Source of the DNA: Pseudomonadales bacterium
GTDB taxonomy: Bacteria > Pseudomonadota > Gammaproteobacteria > Pseudomonadales > Pseudohongiellaceae
Reading direction: 5' to 3'
DNA: 7,384 nucleotides
Assembly: GCA_031277435.1 (NCBI GenBank)
Contig: JAITMI010000082.1
Span: forward strand, 1 to 7,384
The notes under the pieces were generated by a model. The model had not been told where the DNA came from. It did no database searches and was given only the letters and a program-made list of their open reading frames with translations. The translations under genes were made by a program, and so were the position numbers. Positions 1-5,221 of this stretch are shown in pieces; positions within the stretch are counted from its first letter, which is position 1, and every line of letters begins with the position of its first letter.

Positions 1-1
1 A

Positions 2-394
2 GCGCGGCTGCGCGCCATCGCCATTACCGTATTCGGCGCGTTGGCGCTGATCGTCACCTTCTCCGGCGTCATCGGCGTCGTCTCCTACAACATCAATTCC
101 CGCCGGCGCGAAATCGGCATTCATCTGGCGATGGGCGCGACTCCCGGCAACATCCTGCGTTTGTTCCTCGTCGACGGGCTGCGGACTTACGCGATAGGTC
201 TGCTGCTGGGCCTGGCGCTGATGCTGGTGCTGGCGCCGCTGTTGGCGCCGCTGCTGTACCAGAGTACGGGTTTCGACGCGCTGGCGTATTGCGTCAGCGC
301 GCTGTCGCTCAGCCTCACGGTGCTGGCCGCCATCTACCTGCCAGCCATCCGCGCGAGCAGGCTCGATCCCGTTACGGCGCTTCATCATGAATAA
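2..394 (+). CDS. ABC transporter permease, MacB/FtsX type (3' end only)
   Basis: This is the C-terminal 130 residues of an inner-membrane ABC permease; the gene starts before the window, and the frame is open from base 2 to the TAA at 392-394. Visible is the FtsX-like domain. A first membrane helix spans about residues 6-28. It is followed by the cytoplasmic coupling segment with the RRREIGIHLAMGAT motif (34-47) and then GNILRLFLVDG. Two further hydrophobic segments lie near 63-87 and 95-115. The end, PAIRASRLDPVTALHHE, is the typical MacB/FtsX-family tail (P-x-x-RAS-x-x-DP-x-x-AL). Proteins of this class work as mechanotransmitters or lipoprotein/peptide exporters rather than classical importers. 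The ATPase gene follows directly, so the two very probably form one transporter. Its substrate cannot be told from this fragment. The missing N-terminus would hold the first helix and the periplasmic MacB-like domain. Confidence 0.9.
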   Translation, partial: ARLRAIAITVFGALALIVTFSGVIGVVSYNINSRRREIGIHLAMGATPGNILRLFLVDGLRTYAIGLLLGLALMLVLAPLLAPLLYQSTGFDALAYCVSALSLSLTVLAAIYLPAIRASRLDPVTALHHE

Positions 395-400
395 TCAAAA

Positions 401-407
401 GGGGGAA
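401..407 (+). promoter_or_regulatory. Ribosome binding site that favours the ATG at 411
   Basis: The purine run GGGGGAA lies 3 bases before the ATG at 411, a slightly short spacing. It is downstream of the alternative in-frame ATG at 387, which overlaps the permease stop and has no such run before it. This favours 411 as the start of the ATPase. Confidence 0.5.
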
Positions 408-410
408 TCA

Positions 411-1100
411 ATGAATACGCCGGCAACGCCACTGATCAAGCTGCGGAACATCAGCCGCCATTTTTTGACCGACAGCATCGAAACCCGCGCGGTGAGCGAT
501 ATTTCACTGACGATTCAAGAAGGCGAGTACGTATCCATCTCCGGCCCCTCGGGCTGCGGTAAATCGACGTTGCTCTCGATCATCGGCCTGCTCGACAGCC
601 CCACCGGCGGTACTTATCTCTTGAACGGGCACGAGGCGGCGGGGCTCGATGCCTATCAGCGCGCCGCCTTGCGCAACAAGGAAATCGGCTTTGTGTTCCA
701 ATCGTTCAATTTGATTGGCGATATGACGGTGTTCGAGAACGTGGAATTGCCGCTGGTATACGGCAAGATGCCGAAGCAGGCGCGGCGCGAGGTAGTGATG
801 GACAAGCTGCGCAAGGTGCACATGGAACACCGCGCCGATCACCATCCTTCCCAACTTTCCGGCGGTCAGCAACAGCGCGTGGCGGTAGCGCGTGGCATCG
901 TCAACAATCCCTCGATTCTGCTGGCTGATGAACCCACGGGCAATCTTGACACCTTCAACGGCGCGGCGATCATGGATCTACTCGACGCGCTCAACGCCGA
1001 AGGCCGCACCATTTGCATGGTCACCCACGACGCACGTTTCGCGCGGCGCGCTTCGCGCAAGGTGGAACTGATGGATGGGGAGCTGATTGGCAAGGCGTGA
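411..1100 (+). CDS. ABC transporter ATP-binding protein, MacB/LolD type
   Basis: This is a 229-residue ATPase (nucleotide-binding) subunit that should power the FtsX-type permease encoded just upstream. All catalytic motifs are intact: Walker A GPSGCGKST at about residues 45-53, Q-loop Q97 in FVFQSFNLI, ABC signature LSGGQ at 149-153 followed by QQRVAVARG, Walker B ILLADE at 169-174 with the PTGNLD D-loop, and switch histidine H206 in VTHD. The strings FVFQSFNLI and ADEPTGNLDT are characteristic of the MacB/LolD/FtsE subfamily. Length fits that family (about 220-235). The start at 411 is chosen because of the purine-rich site at 401-407. An in-frame ATG at 387 would add eight residues and overlap the permease gene. 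The 16-base gap to the permease stop implies co-transcription. The transported substrate is unknown. Confidence 0.93.
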   Translation: MNTPATPLIKLRNISRHFLTDSIETRAVSDISLTIQEGEYVSISGPSGCGKSTLLSIIGLLDSPTGGTYLLNGHEAAGLDAYQRAALRNKEIGFVFQSFNLIGDMTVFENVELPLVYGKMPKQARREVVMDKLRKVHMEHRADHHPSQLSGGQQQRVAVARGIVNNPSILLADEPTGNLDTFNGAAIMDLLDALNAEGRTICMVTHDARFARRASRKVELMDGELIGKA

Positions 1101-1437
1101 AATGGCTTGAAATAGAATGCCAGTAACCAATTGCCCGTGATGGTCGCTTCATTACGCTACCTGCTCACGGTCGTTTACGTTTGGAAGTAAAACCGGCGCT
1201 AGCCAGAGCGTGGATTTGAGTTATACGGTGGAGAAGGATTGAAGCGGTTTGATAGGTAAGGCAAGCGAATGAGAACGGCGGGCTGGGCGGGTCGTAGCGA
1301 TGCCAAGCGCTGGAATGGCAATACGGAAATTTTGTAATTGTAGTGGACATGTTGAGGTATCTAAAAATAAAATTCAGTTCAGTTAGTCAACATGGCGCGC
1401 ATTCATGCGGGCCAAAAAAATGAGGGAAAAGAAGCAA
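1101..1437. other. Non-coding stretch between ABC operon and lipoprotein gene
   Basis: About 335 bases without a convincing gene. It holds a weak inverted repeat (CCGTGA at 1135-1140 with TCACGG at 1165-1170), too widely spaced and without a T-run to be called a terminator. A small TGCCA/TGGCA hairpin lies at 1301-1320. Base composition shifts from GC-rich to AT-rich after about 1325. The last part holds the promoter described separately (1344-1373). A 61-codon open frame on the - strand (1165-1350) has no recognisable protein features and was not accepted. Confidence 0.6.
1344..1373 (+). promoter_or_regulatory. Sigma70-like promoter for the lipoprotein gene
   Basis: TGGACA at 1344-1349 matches the -35 consensus in 5 of 6 positions. 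TAAAAT at 1368-1373 matches the -10 consensus in 5 of 6. The spacer is 18 bases. Transcription would begin near 1380, about 58 bases before the chosen start codon. It suggests that the lipoprotein is a separate transcription unit from the ABC genes upstream. The assignment rests on sequence match alone. Confidence 0.5.
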
Positions 1438-1821
1438 ATGATTGTTAATAAAATTGGAATTTTTTGTGCCGCGCTATTGCTGGTTTCGTGCGCGACAACG
1501 TCTACATCAATCGCGGTATCCTCCGGCTCCGAGGCATGGGCGGGCACGGTCTTTGTCTCACAAGAGGCGGCGCCGGCGGATCTTCAGTACACAATCATGG
1601 GGTCAGTCCAAGCCGATGCGAAGGTCGGATATGATCGAGTTGAAAGCCTCTATCCTCTGCTCGCTGACGAAGCCAGAAAGATTGGAGCCAATGCGGTAGT
1701 AAGTGCAAAAGGCGGGCGGCGGCTAACGGCATTTTCGTGGTCCGCGGCTTATGTCGACGGGATTGCAATTAAAGTGGAAGACCCGCAACAGATTCGCGGA
1801 ATCGCGGGGTCGTATCACTGA
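1438..1821 (+). CDS. Small outer-membrane-type lipoprotein of unknown function
   Basis: A predicted 127-residue lipoprotein. The N-terminus has one lysine, a hydrophobic stretch and the lipobox L-V-S-C, so lipidated Cys18 would start a mature protein of 110 residues. Residue +2 is Ala, not Asp, which points to the outer membrane. The mature part begins with a Ser/Thr-rich linker and ends with a small mixed alpha/beta-looking region that includes ADEARKIGANAVVSAKGG (76-93) and a hydrophobic strand near 105-113. That A-x-x-x-GANAVV pattern recalls the YbjQ/RcsF-like small-domain families, but this is only a resemblance. The start at 1438 gives a normal-length signal peptide, with GAGGG at 1422-1426. 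In-frame ATGs at 1405 and 1420 would give a long lysine/arginine-rich leader with no clear ribosome site. The gene appears less GC-rich than its neighbours, has its own promoter, and converges on the isomerase gene. Confidence 0.75.
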   Translation: MIVNKIGIFCAALLLVSCATTSTSIAVSSGSEAWAGTVFVSQEAAPADLQYTIMGSVQADAKVGYDRVESLYPLLADEARKIGANAVVSAKGGRRLTAFSWSAAYVDGIAIKVEDPQQIRGIAGSYH

Positions 1822-1840
1822 GCGCAAAAAACTTACGCTC
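1820..1840 (+). terminator. Possible weak hairpin terminator after the lipoprotein gene
   Basis: GAGCG (1820-1824) and CGCTC (1836-1840) can pair around an 11-base A-rich loop. The stem overlaps the stop codon. Only a weak pyrimidine tract (CTTGTCT) follows, so termination is uncertain. Read on the other strand the loop supplies a run of six T, which could serve the convergent isomerase transcript. Confidence 0.3.
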
Positions 1841-1850
1841 CTTGTCTCCG

Positions 1851-1874
1851 TGCCTGCCTGCGGGAGGGCGGGCA
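1851..1874. repeat. GC-rich inverted repeat between convergent genes
   Basis: TGCCTGCC (1851-1858) pairs with GGCGGGCA (1867-1874), seven Watson-Crick pairs and one G-T wobble around an 8-base loop. It lies in the 119-base space between the two convergent stop codons and may block read-through from either side. It is not followed by a T-run on the + strand. On the - strand the T-run inside 1820-1840 lies about 20 bases beyond it. Confidence 0.4.
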
Positions 1875-1940
1875 TTGAGCGGTGCTTGAATCATAATTCT
1901 TCCGTTCACCGTCTGGCGGCACGGCATGGCAAAGTGAGCC

Positions 1941-2903
1941 TCAGCGCGGCAACACCCGAATCGACAAAATCGTCACATCCGGCTGTGGGCGGCCTTCGGC
2001 GTTGACGCGGGCGCGGCCGATGGCGTCGAGTACGTCGAGGCCGGCGCGGATTTTGCCGAATACGGTGTGGCGGCCTAAGAGCCAATCGGCGTCGGTGAGG
2101 GTGATGAAAAATTGTGAGCCGTTTTGGTTGGGTTCATTGCTCGCCATCGCGATCACGCCGCGCACTGGCGCGCGGGAGAGCAGGTCGTTGCGGTAACGGT
2201 AGCCGCGTAATTCGAATAATTGTTGCACGCTGAGCGCGCGCAGTTTTTGATCGGCTTCGCCTAAACGCGCTTGTAGTTGCGCGCTGGAGTTGATGTTGAG
2301 CGAGTCGTAGAGCGGTTTGAGCACCATTTCTTGAAAATCTTGTTGATCACGAACGCCGAGCACCGGGCTGGGTGCGCCTTGGGCGTCGAGTACGCTCATG
2401 CGGTCGAGCCCCAGGCTGGCGGCGTTGATTTCATCGGGCAAAAAATAACCCGGATAACCCTGCGCGTCGCCGGTGGGGCTGCCGCCTTGAATCAAGGCGC
2501 CGTTCACGACGCGGTAAAACGTGAGGCCGTCATAAAAAGGCCGCCGTTCTTCGTTTTGGGTGTAAGGGTCGATCCAGGGCTTGCTGCCGTCGGCGAGGCC
2601 GAGGAAGTTGGCTACGGTCTCTGGCGCTTCGCGCGGAAAGAGTTCAAACAACATGCCGCCGCGCGTGGTTTCGATCAGCACCATTGGATTGCTGAGATCT
2701 TCCACTGGAATCTGCTCGGTGCGTCCGTCCACGGTAGCGGTCAATAAGGGCAGCGTATCGGCGGCGGGCGGGGGAGTTTCGGCTTCTTCATTCACCTCCG
2801 CTGCCAGGGGCGGCAACGGCGCCTGCGCCAGCGCCAAGAGCGGGCACAGCGCGAGGGCGGCGGCCAGGCGGCGGATCAGCGTGAGCGGCGATGAGGCGGG
2901 CAT
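1941..2903 (-). CDS. Periplasmic cyclophilin-type peptidyl-prolyl cis-trans isomerase
   Basis: A 320-residue exported prolyl isomerase (EC 5.2.1.8), expected to assist folding in the periplasm. A signal peptide has RR at 11-12, a hydrophobic core and an AQA cleavage site (26-28). A Pro/Glu-rich linker follows to about 70. The cyclophilin domain starts near 74 (MVLIETTRGGMLFELFP). Aligning from memory with human cyclophilin A, catalytic Arg is R131 (FYRVV), Gln is Q139 (QGG), and F266, W274 and H279 are kept in GSQFFIT and DWLLGRHTVFG. Two hydrophobic pocket residues differ (G-A-L instead of G-F-M before the QGG). The domain is interrupted: residues 161-247, about 80 more than normal, lie between DEIN and the RGVIAMAS strand. 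The start is the ATG at 2903, with GGAG seven bases upstream; an in-frame TTG at 2918 is less likely. It is divergent from the hydrolase gene and probably monocistronic. Confidence 0.93.
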   Translation of the reverse strand: MPASSPLTLIRRLAAALALCPLLALAQAPLPPLAAEVNEEAETPPPAADTLPLLTATVDGRTEQIPVEDLSNPMVLIETTRGGMLFELFPREAPETVANFLGLADGSKPWIDPYTQNEERRPFYDGLTFYRVVNGALIQGGSPTGDAQGYPGYFLPDEINAASLGLDRMSVLDAQGAPSPVLGVRDQQDFQEMVLKPLYDSLNINSSAQLQARLGEADQKLRALSVQQLFELRGYRYRNDLLSRAPVRGVIAMASNEPNQNGSQFFITLTDADWLLGRHTVFGKIRAGLDVLDAIGRARVNAEGRPQPDVTILSIRVLPR

Positions 2904-2910
2904 GGGCAAA

Positions 2911-2914
2911 CTCC
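2911..2914 (-). promoter_or_regulatory. Ribosome binding site deciding the isomerase start
   Basis: GGAG on the - strand stands seven bases before the ATG at 2903. The alternative TTG start at 2918 would place this site inside the coding region, so the ATG is preferred. Confidence 0.6.
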
Positions 2915-2928
2915 ACAAAACGCGCAGT

Positions 2929-2974
2929 CTATCATCCCGCCCGGCGCTTTCCCCAGCCTGGCGGGAATGGATAG
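2929..2974. repeat. Interrupted inverted repeat in the divergent promoter region
   Basis: The left arm CTATC-AT-CCCGCC (2929-2941) faces the right arm GGCGGG-AATG-GATAG (2960-2974), around an 18-base centre. The inner TCCCGCC/GGCGGGA arms pair perfectly over 7 bases, and the outer CTATC/GATAG arms over 5. It lies in the 101 bases between the divergent isomerase and hydrolase genes. It could be an operator serving both, or an RNA hairpin in the leader of either. Confidence 0.4.
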
Positions 2975-2991
2975 AATCGGGCCCATTCCAC

Positions 2992-2997
2992 AGAGGA
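2992..2997 (+). promoter_or_regulatory. Ribosome binding site of the hydrolase gene
   Basis: AGAGGA lies seven bases before the ATG at 3005, a good spacing. It confirms the start that also gives a complete signal peptide. Confidence 0.6.
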
Positions 2998-3004
2998 CTG
3001 CACC

Positions 3005-3979
3005 ATGAAAAAAACCACTATCGCCACGATTACCACCATTACCGCCGCCGTCTGCGCCAGCGCCGCCTTGGCGCAAACGCAGGCCATCACCGATCCGCAA
3101 TTGCTCGACGCCTACGCCAAAATTCGTGAGATGGGGCCGAATTTGACGCCGCAAGTGATCGACGGCACGGGCCGGCTTTATGCCGAGATTCACAAGAGTT
3201 CGGACAAAGGCAACCTGGAGGTGACCCGCGACGTGCACTACGGCCCCGATGCCAAGCAGGCGATGGATATTTACACGCCGCAAGACGGCGGCGATGAGCG
3301 GCCCGCGGTGGTGTTCATTCACGGCGGCGGGCTGACTGGCGGCGACAAGGTCAATCCGCTGTCCGATCTGATGAACGCCAACGTGGCGACGTATTTTGGC
3401 CGCCACGGCATGGTGGGCATCAACGCTACCTACCGGCTGGTGCCCAACATCACTTATCCGGAAGGGGCAGAGGACATGCAGGCCATCGTCGGCTGGATTC
3501 GCGCCAACGCGCCGGAGTATGGCATCGATCCCAACAAAATTTTCTTCCTTTGTTCCTCCGCTGGCTGCACGCACACGGCTTCTTTACTGTTCAATCCAGA
3601 AGTGATGTTCGACGGCGCGCCCAACATTGCCGGCGCCATCATGATGTCGGGCGCGTATGACGCGGGCAATACCGATTATTTTGGTGATGATGCCGCGCTG
3701 CGCGAACAGCGTTCCACTTACGCGCTGGCTGACGCCTACACCGGCCCGCGCGTGCCGCTATTCCTCTTGAGCGCCGAGTATGATCCGCCCGCCATCGAGC
3801 AAGGCACGGCGCGGCTTTATCTACAGTTGTGCGAAAAATATAACGATTGCCCGCGTTTCGCGCAGGCGCGTGACCATAACCATATTTCCATCAACCAGCA
3901 CATCAATTCCGGCGATGACCGTTATACCAGCATGATGGTGGACTTTATCGAAAGAGTGGTGCGCGGCGAAGATGAGTAA
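3005..3979 (+). CDS. Secreted alpha/beta-hydrolase (carboxylesterase/lipase-like)
   Basis: A 324-residue predicted periplasmic or secreted esterase. The unusually Thr/Ile-rich signal peptide ends with ALA at 21-23, cleaved before QTQ. The hydrolase fold starts near residue 87 (MDIYTPQ). FIHGGG (104-109) is the oxyanion-hole motif of the hormone-sensitive-lipase/BD-FAE-like esterases. GINATYRLVP (138-147) and the YPEGAEDMQAIVGWIRANA helix are typical of the same group. The nucleophile elbow reads C-S-S-A-G (183-187), with Ser185 as nucleophile; the usual first Gly of G-x-S-x-G is Cys183. The acid is probably D260 in SAEYDPP, and the base H293 (or H291) in DHNHIS. Two close cysteine pairs (183/188 and 276/282) might form disulfides in the periplasm. 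The natural substrate is unknown; short-chain or aromatic acyl esters are the family norm. It stands alone, divergent from the isomerase and convergent with the thioesterase. Confidence 0.9.
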   Translation: MKKTTIATITTITAAVCASAALAQTQAITDPQLLDAYAKIREMGPNLTPQVIDGTGRLYAEIHKSSDKGNLEVTRDVHYGPDAKQAMDIYTPQDGGDERPAVVFIHGGGLTGGDKVNPLSDLMNANVATYFGRHGMVGINATYRLVPNITYPEGAEDMQAIVGWIRANAPEYGIDPNKIFFLCSSAGCTHTASLLFNPEVMFDGAPNIAGAIMMSGAYDAGNTDYFGDDAALREQRSTYALADAYTGPRVPLFLLSAEYDPPAIEQGTARLYLQLCEKYNDCPRFAQARDHNHISINQHINSGDDRYTSMMVDFIERVVRGEDE

Positions 3980-3981
3980 GA

Positions 3982-4019
3982 TGCGCGGTTTTTGGTCAAC
4001 GATTCTGTAACACCGCGCA
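3982..4019. repeat. Inverted repeat spanning the convergent gene ends
   Basis: TGCGCGGT (3982-3989) and ACCGCGCA (4012-4019) form a perfect 8-base inverted repeat with a 22-base loop. The loop includes the stop codon of the thioesterase (3996-3998), and the left arm begins 3 bases after the hydrolase stop. Neither strand has a T-run after the stem, so it is not a canonical intrinsic terminator, but it may separate the two convergent transcripts. Confidence 0.35.
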
Positions 4020-4418
4020 AGTCAGCCGCGATACGCATACCAGCTTGCCGTCGTTATTGCTGATGCGAATCTCCCACACCATCGTGGAAGAACCAATGTG
4101 CAAGGGCCGCGCGATGCCGCTGACATAAGGCGGCTTGCCGGCGCTGATGTGGTTGGCGTTGATTTCCAGCCCCACTACGTGAAAACCCTCCGCGCAACAC
4201 AGCATGGACGCAAGGCTGCCGAGGGTTTCCGCCAACACCACCGAGGCGCCGCCGTGAATGATGCCCATGTGCTGGCAAGTCCGCGCGTCCACCGGCAAAG
4301 TGCCCGCCACGTAATCGGGGCCGATTTCGCTAATGGCCATGCCGATATGCTCGCACATGGTGCCGGCCAAGAGTTGATTCACCGCGTCGAGCGTGGGTTC
4401 GCGTTTCCAGATGCGCAT
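3996..4418 (-). CDS. Hotdog-fold acyl-CoA thioesterase, YdiI/PaaI-like
   Basis: A 140-residue cytoplasmic thioesterase. From memory it aligns nearly end to end, without gaps in the core, with E. coli YdiI (136 residues, reported as 1,4-dihydroxy-2-naphthoyl-CoA hydrolase, MenI). The start RIWKREPTLDAVNQL, the VDARTCQHMGIIHGGAS motif, AETLGS and the C-terminal WEIRISNNDG region all match that group. The catalytic Gln, His and Glu of the family correspond to Q49, H55 and E64. The start at 4418 is set by AGGAG six bases upstream; a start at 4463 would add 15 residues with no family match. It is the last gene of the importer operon, 41 bases after the ATPase stop. Whether its real substrate is a menaquinone intermediate, a phenylacetyl-type CoA ester or another acyl-CoA cannot be decided here. 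Confidence 0.9.
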   Translation of the reverse strand: MRIWKREPTLDAVNQLLAGTMCEHIGMAISEIGPDYVAGTLPVDARTCQHMGIIHGGASVVLAETLGSLASMLCCAEGFHVVGLEINANHISAGKPPYVSGIARPLHIGSSTMVWEIRISNNDGKLVCVSRLTCAVLQNR

Positions 4419-4424
4419 GGGGTG

Positions 4425-4429
4425 CTCCT
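4425..4429 (-). promoter_or_regulatory. Ribosome binding site of the thioesterase gene
   Basis: AGGAG on the - strand, six bases before the ATG at 4418. It decides this start over the upstream in-frame ATGs near 4463. Confidence 0.65.
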
Positions 4430-4459
4430 GAGTTGGGGCGGGAAGTGTAACAGAGGCCA

Positions 4460-5221
4460 TCAAAGATTGGCTTCGTACAACAGCGCGCCGCTATACGGAT
4501 CAAAGCGCGCGCGCACCCGGTAACAGCGTTCCAATAAGTCGGGGTGCAGCACGATTTCCGCCGGCCCTTCGCGCACCAATTCGCCGCGATCGAACAACAA
4601 CAGCCGCGAACAATAACGCGCCGCGAGCGCCAGGTCGTGCAGCGCCACGATGACGGTTTTGCCCGCGGCGGCGCGCGTATGCAGCGTATGCAGGAGATGA
4701 TGCTGATGCCAAAGATCAAGCGCGGCAATCGGTTCATCGGCGAGGATCAGGGGCGTGTCGCTGACAAGGACGCGCGCCAGATGCACTTGCATGCGTTCGC
4801 CAGTGGAAAGTTGATGAAAGCGCCGCTCACGCAGCGCCGCGCAGCCGCTCTCTTGTAATGCGGCGTCGATGCGCCGCGCCGTTTCTTGCGCTCCGAAGCC
4901 ATGATCGAGCAAGCCCAGCGCCACGATTTCATGCACCGCGAGCGGCCAGCATGCTTCCGGCTGCTGTTCCAGATACGCCAGCCGCCGTGCCCGCTCTGCC
5001 GCGCTGAAGGTAGAGAGCGGCGCGCCATCAAGCAGAATGACGCCCTTGCTCGCCGGCAGCAAACCCGCCAGCGCCTTGAGCAAGCTGCTTTTGCCCGCGC
5101 CGTTGGGGCCGATTACGCCCACCAGTTCCCCGCGCGCGATGCCGCAAGTGCAATCGCGCAGCAAGGTGCGGCCCGCGGCTTTCAACGTAAGTCCACGCAG
5201 TTCGAGCAAGGGCGCGTTCAT
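4460..5221 (-). CDS. ABC importer ATPase, BtuD/FepC/HmuV type
   Basis: A 253-residue ATPase of a type II (large-permease) importer for vitamin B12 or an iron chelate. Motifs in order: Walker A GPNGAGKSS (38-46), Q-loop near Q86 in AYLEQQ, signature LSTGE (138-142), Walker B LILADE (158-163) with PIAALD as D-loop, and switch H195 in ALHDL. The signature differs from LSGGE/LSGGQ by Thr at the third position, and RQRV is RMQV. The essential Ser and second Gly remain, so activity is plausible. The length matches BtuD/FepC (about 250-265). The ATG overlaps the permease stop as ATGA (5221-5218), with GGGAG eight bases upstream, so translation is coupled. The frame stays open far upstream (to 5680), but that part is a shadow of the permease gene. 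The closest functional label is cobalamin/Fe3+-siderophore transport; the ATPase alone does not fix the substrate. Confidence 0.92.
   Translation of the reverse strand: MNAPLLELRGLTLKAAGRTLLRDCTCGIARGELVGVIGPNGAGKSSLLKALAGLLPASKGVILLDGAPLSTFSAAERARRLAYLEQQPEACWPLAVHEIVALGLLDHGFGAQETARRIDAALQESGCAALRERRFHQLSTGERMQVHLARVLVSDTPLILADEPIAALDLWHQHHLLHTLHTRAAAGKTVIVALHDLALAARYCSRLLLFDRGELVREGPAEIVLHPDLLERCYRVRARFDPYSGALLYEANL

Noticed and set aside
1165..1350. Small - strand open frame (61 codons) in the non-coding stretch
   Set aside because: No ribosome site or protein-like features; it overlaps the promoter of the lipoprotein gene.
1405..1437. Earlier start for the lipoprotein
   Set aside because: It gives a long, strongly basic leader and lacks a ribosome site; 1438 gives a standard lipoprotein signal. 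Not fully excluded.
2277..2747. + strand open frame (156 codons) opposite the isomerase
   Set aside because: Shadow of the isomerase gene in GC-rich DNA; no motifs.
2876..3574. - strand open frame (232 codons) across the hydrolase 5' half
   Set aside because: Antisense to the hydrolase and crosses its promoter region; no recognisable protein.
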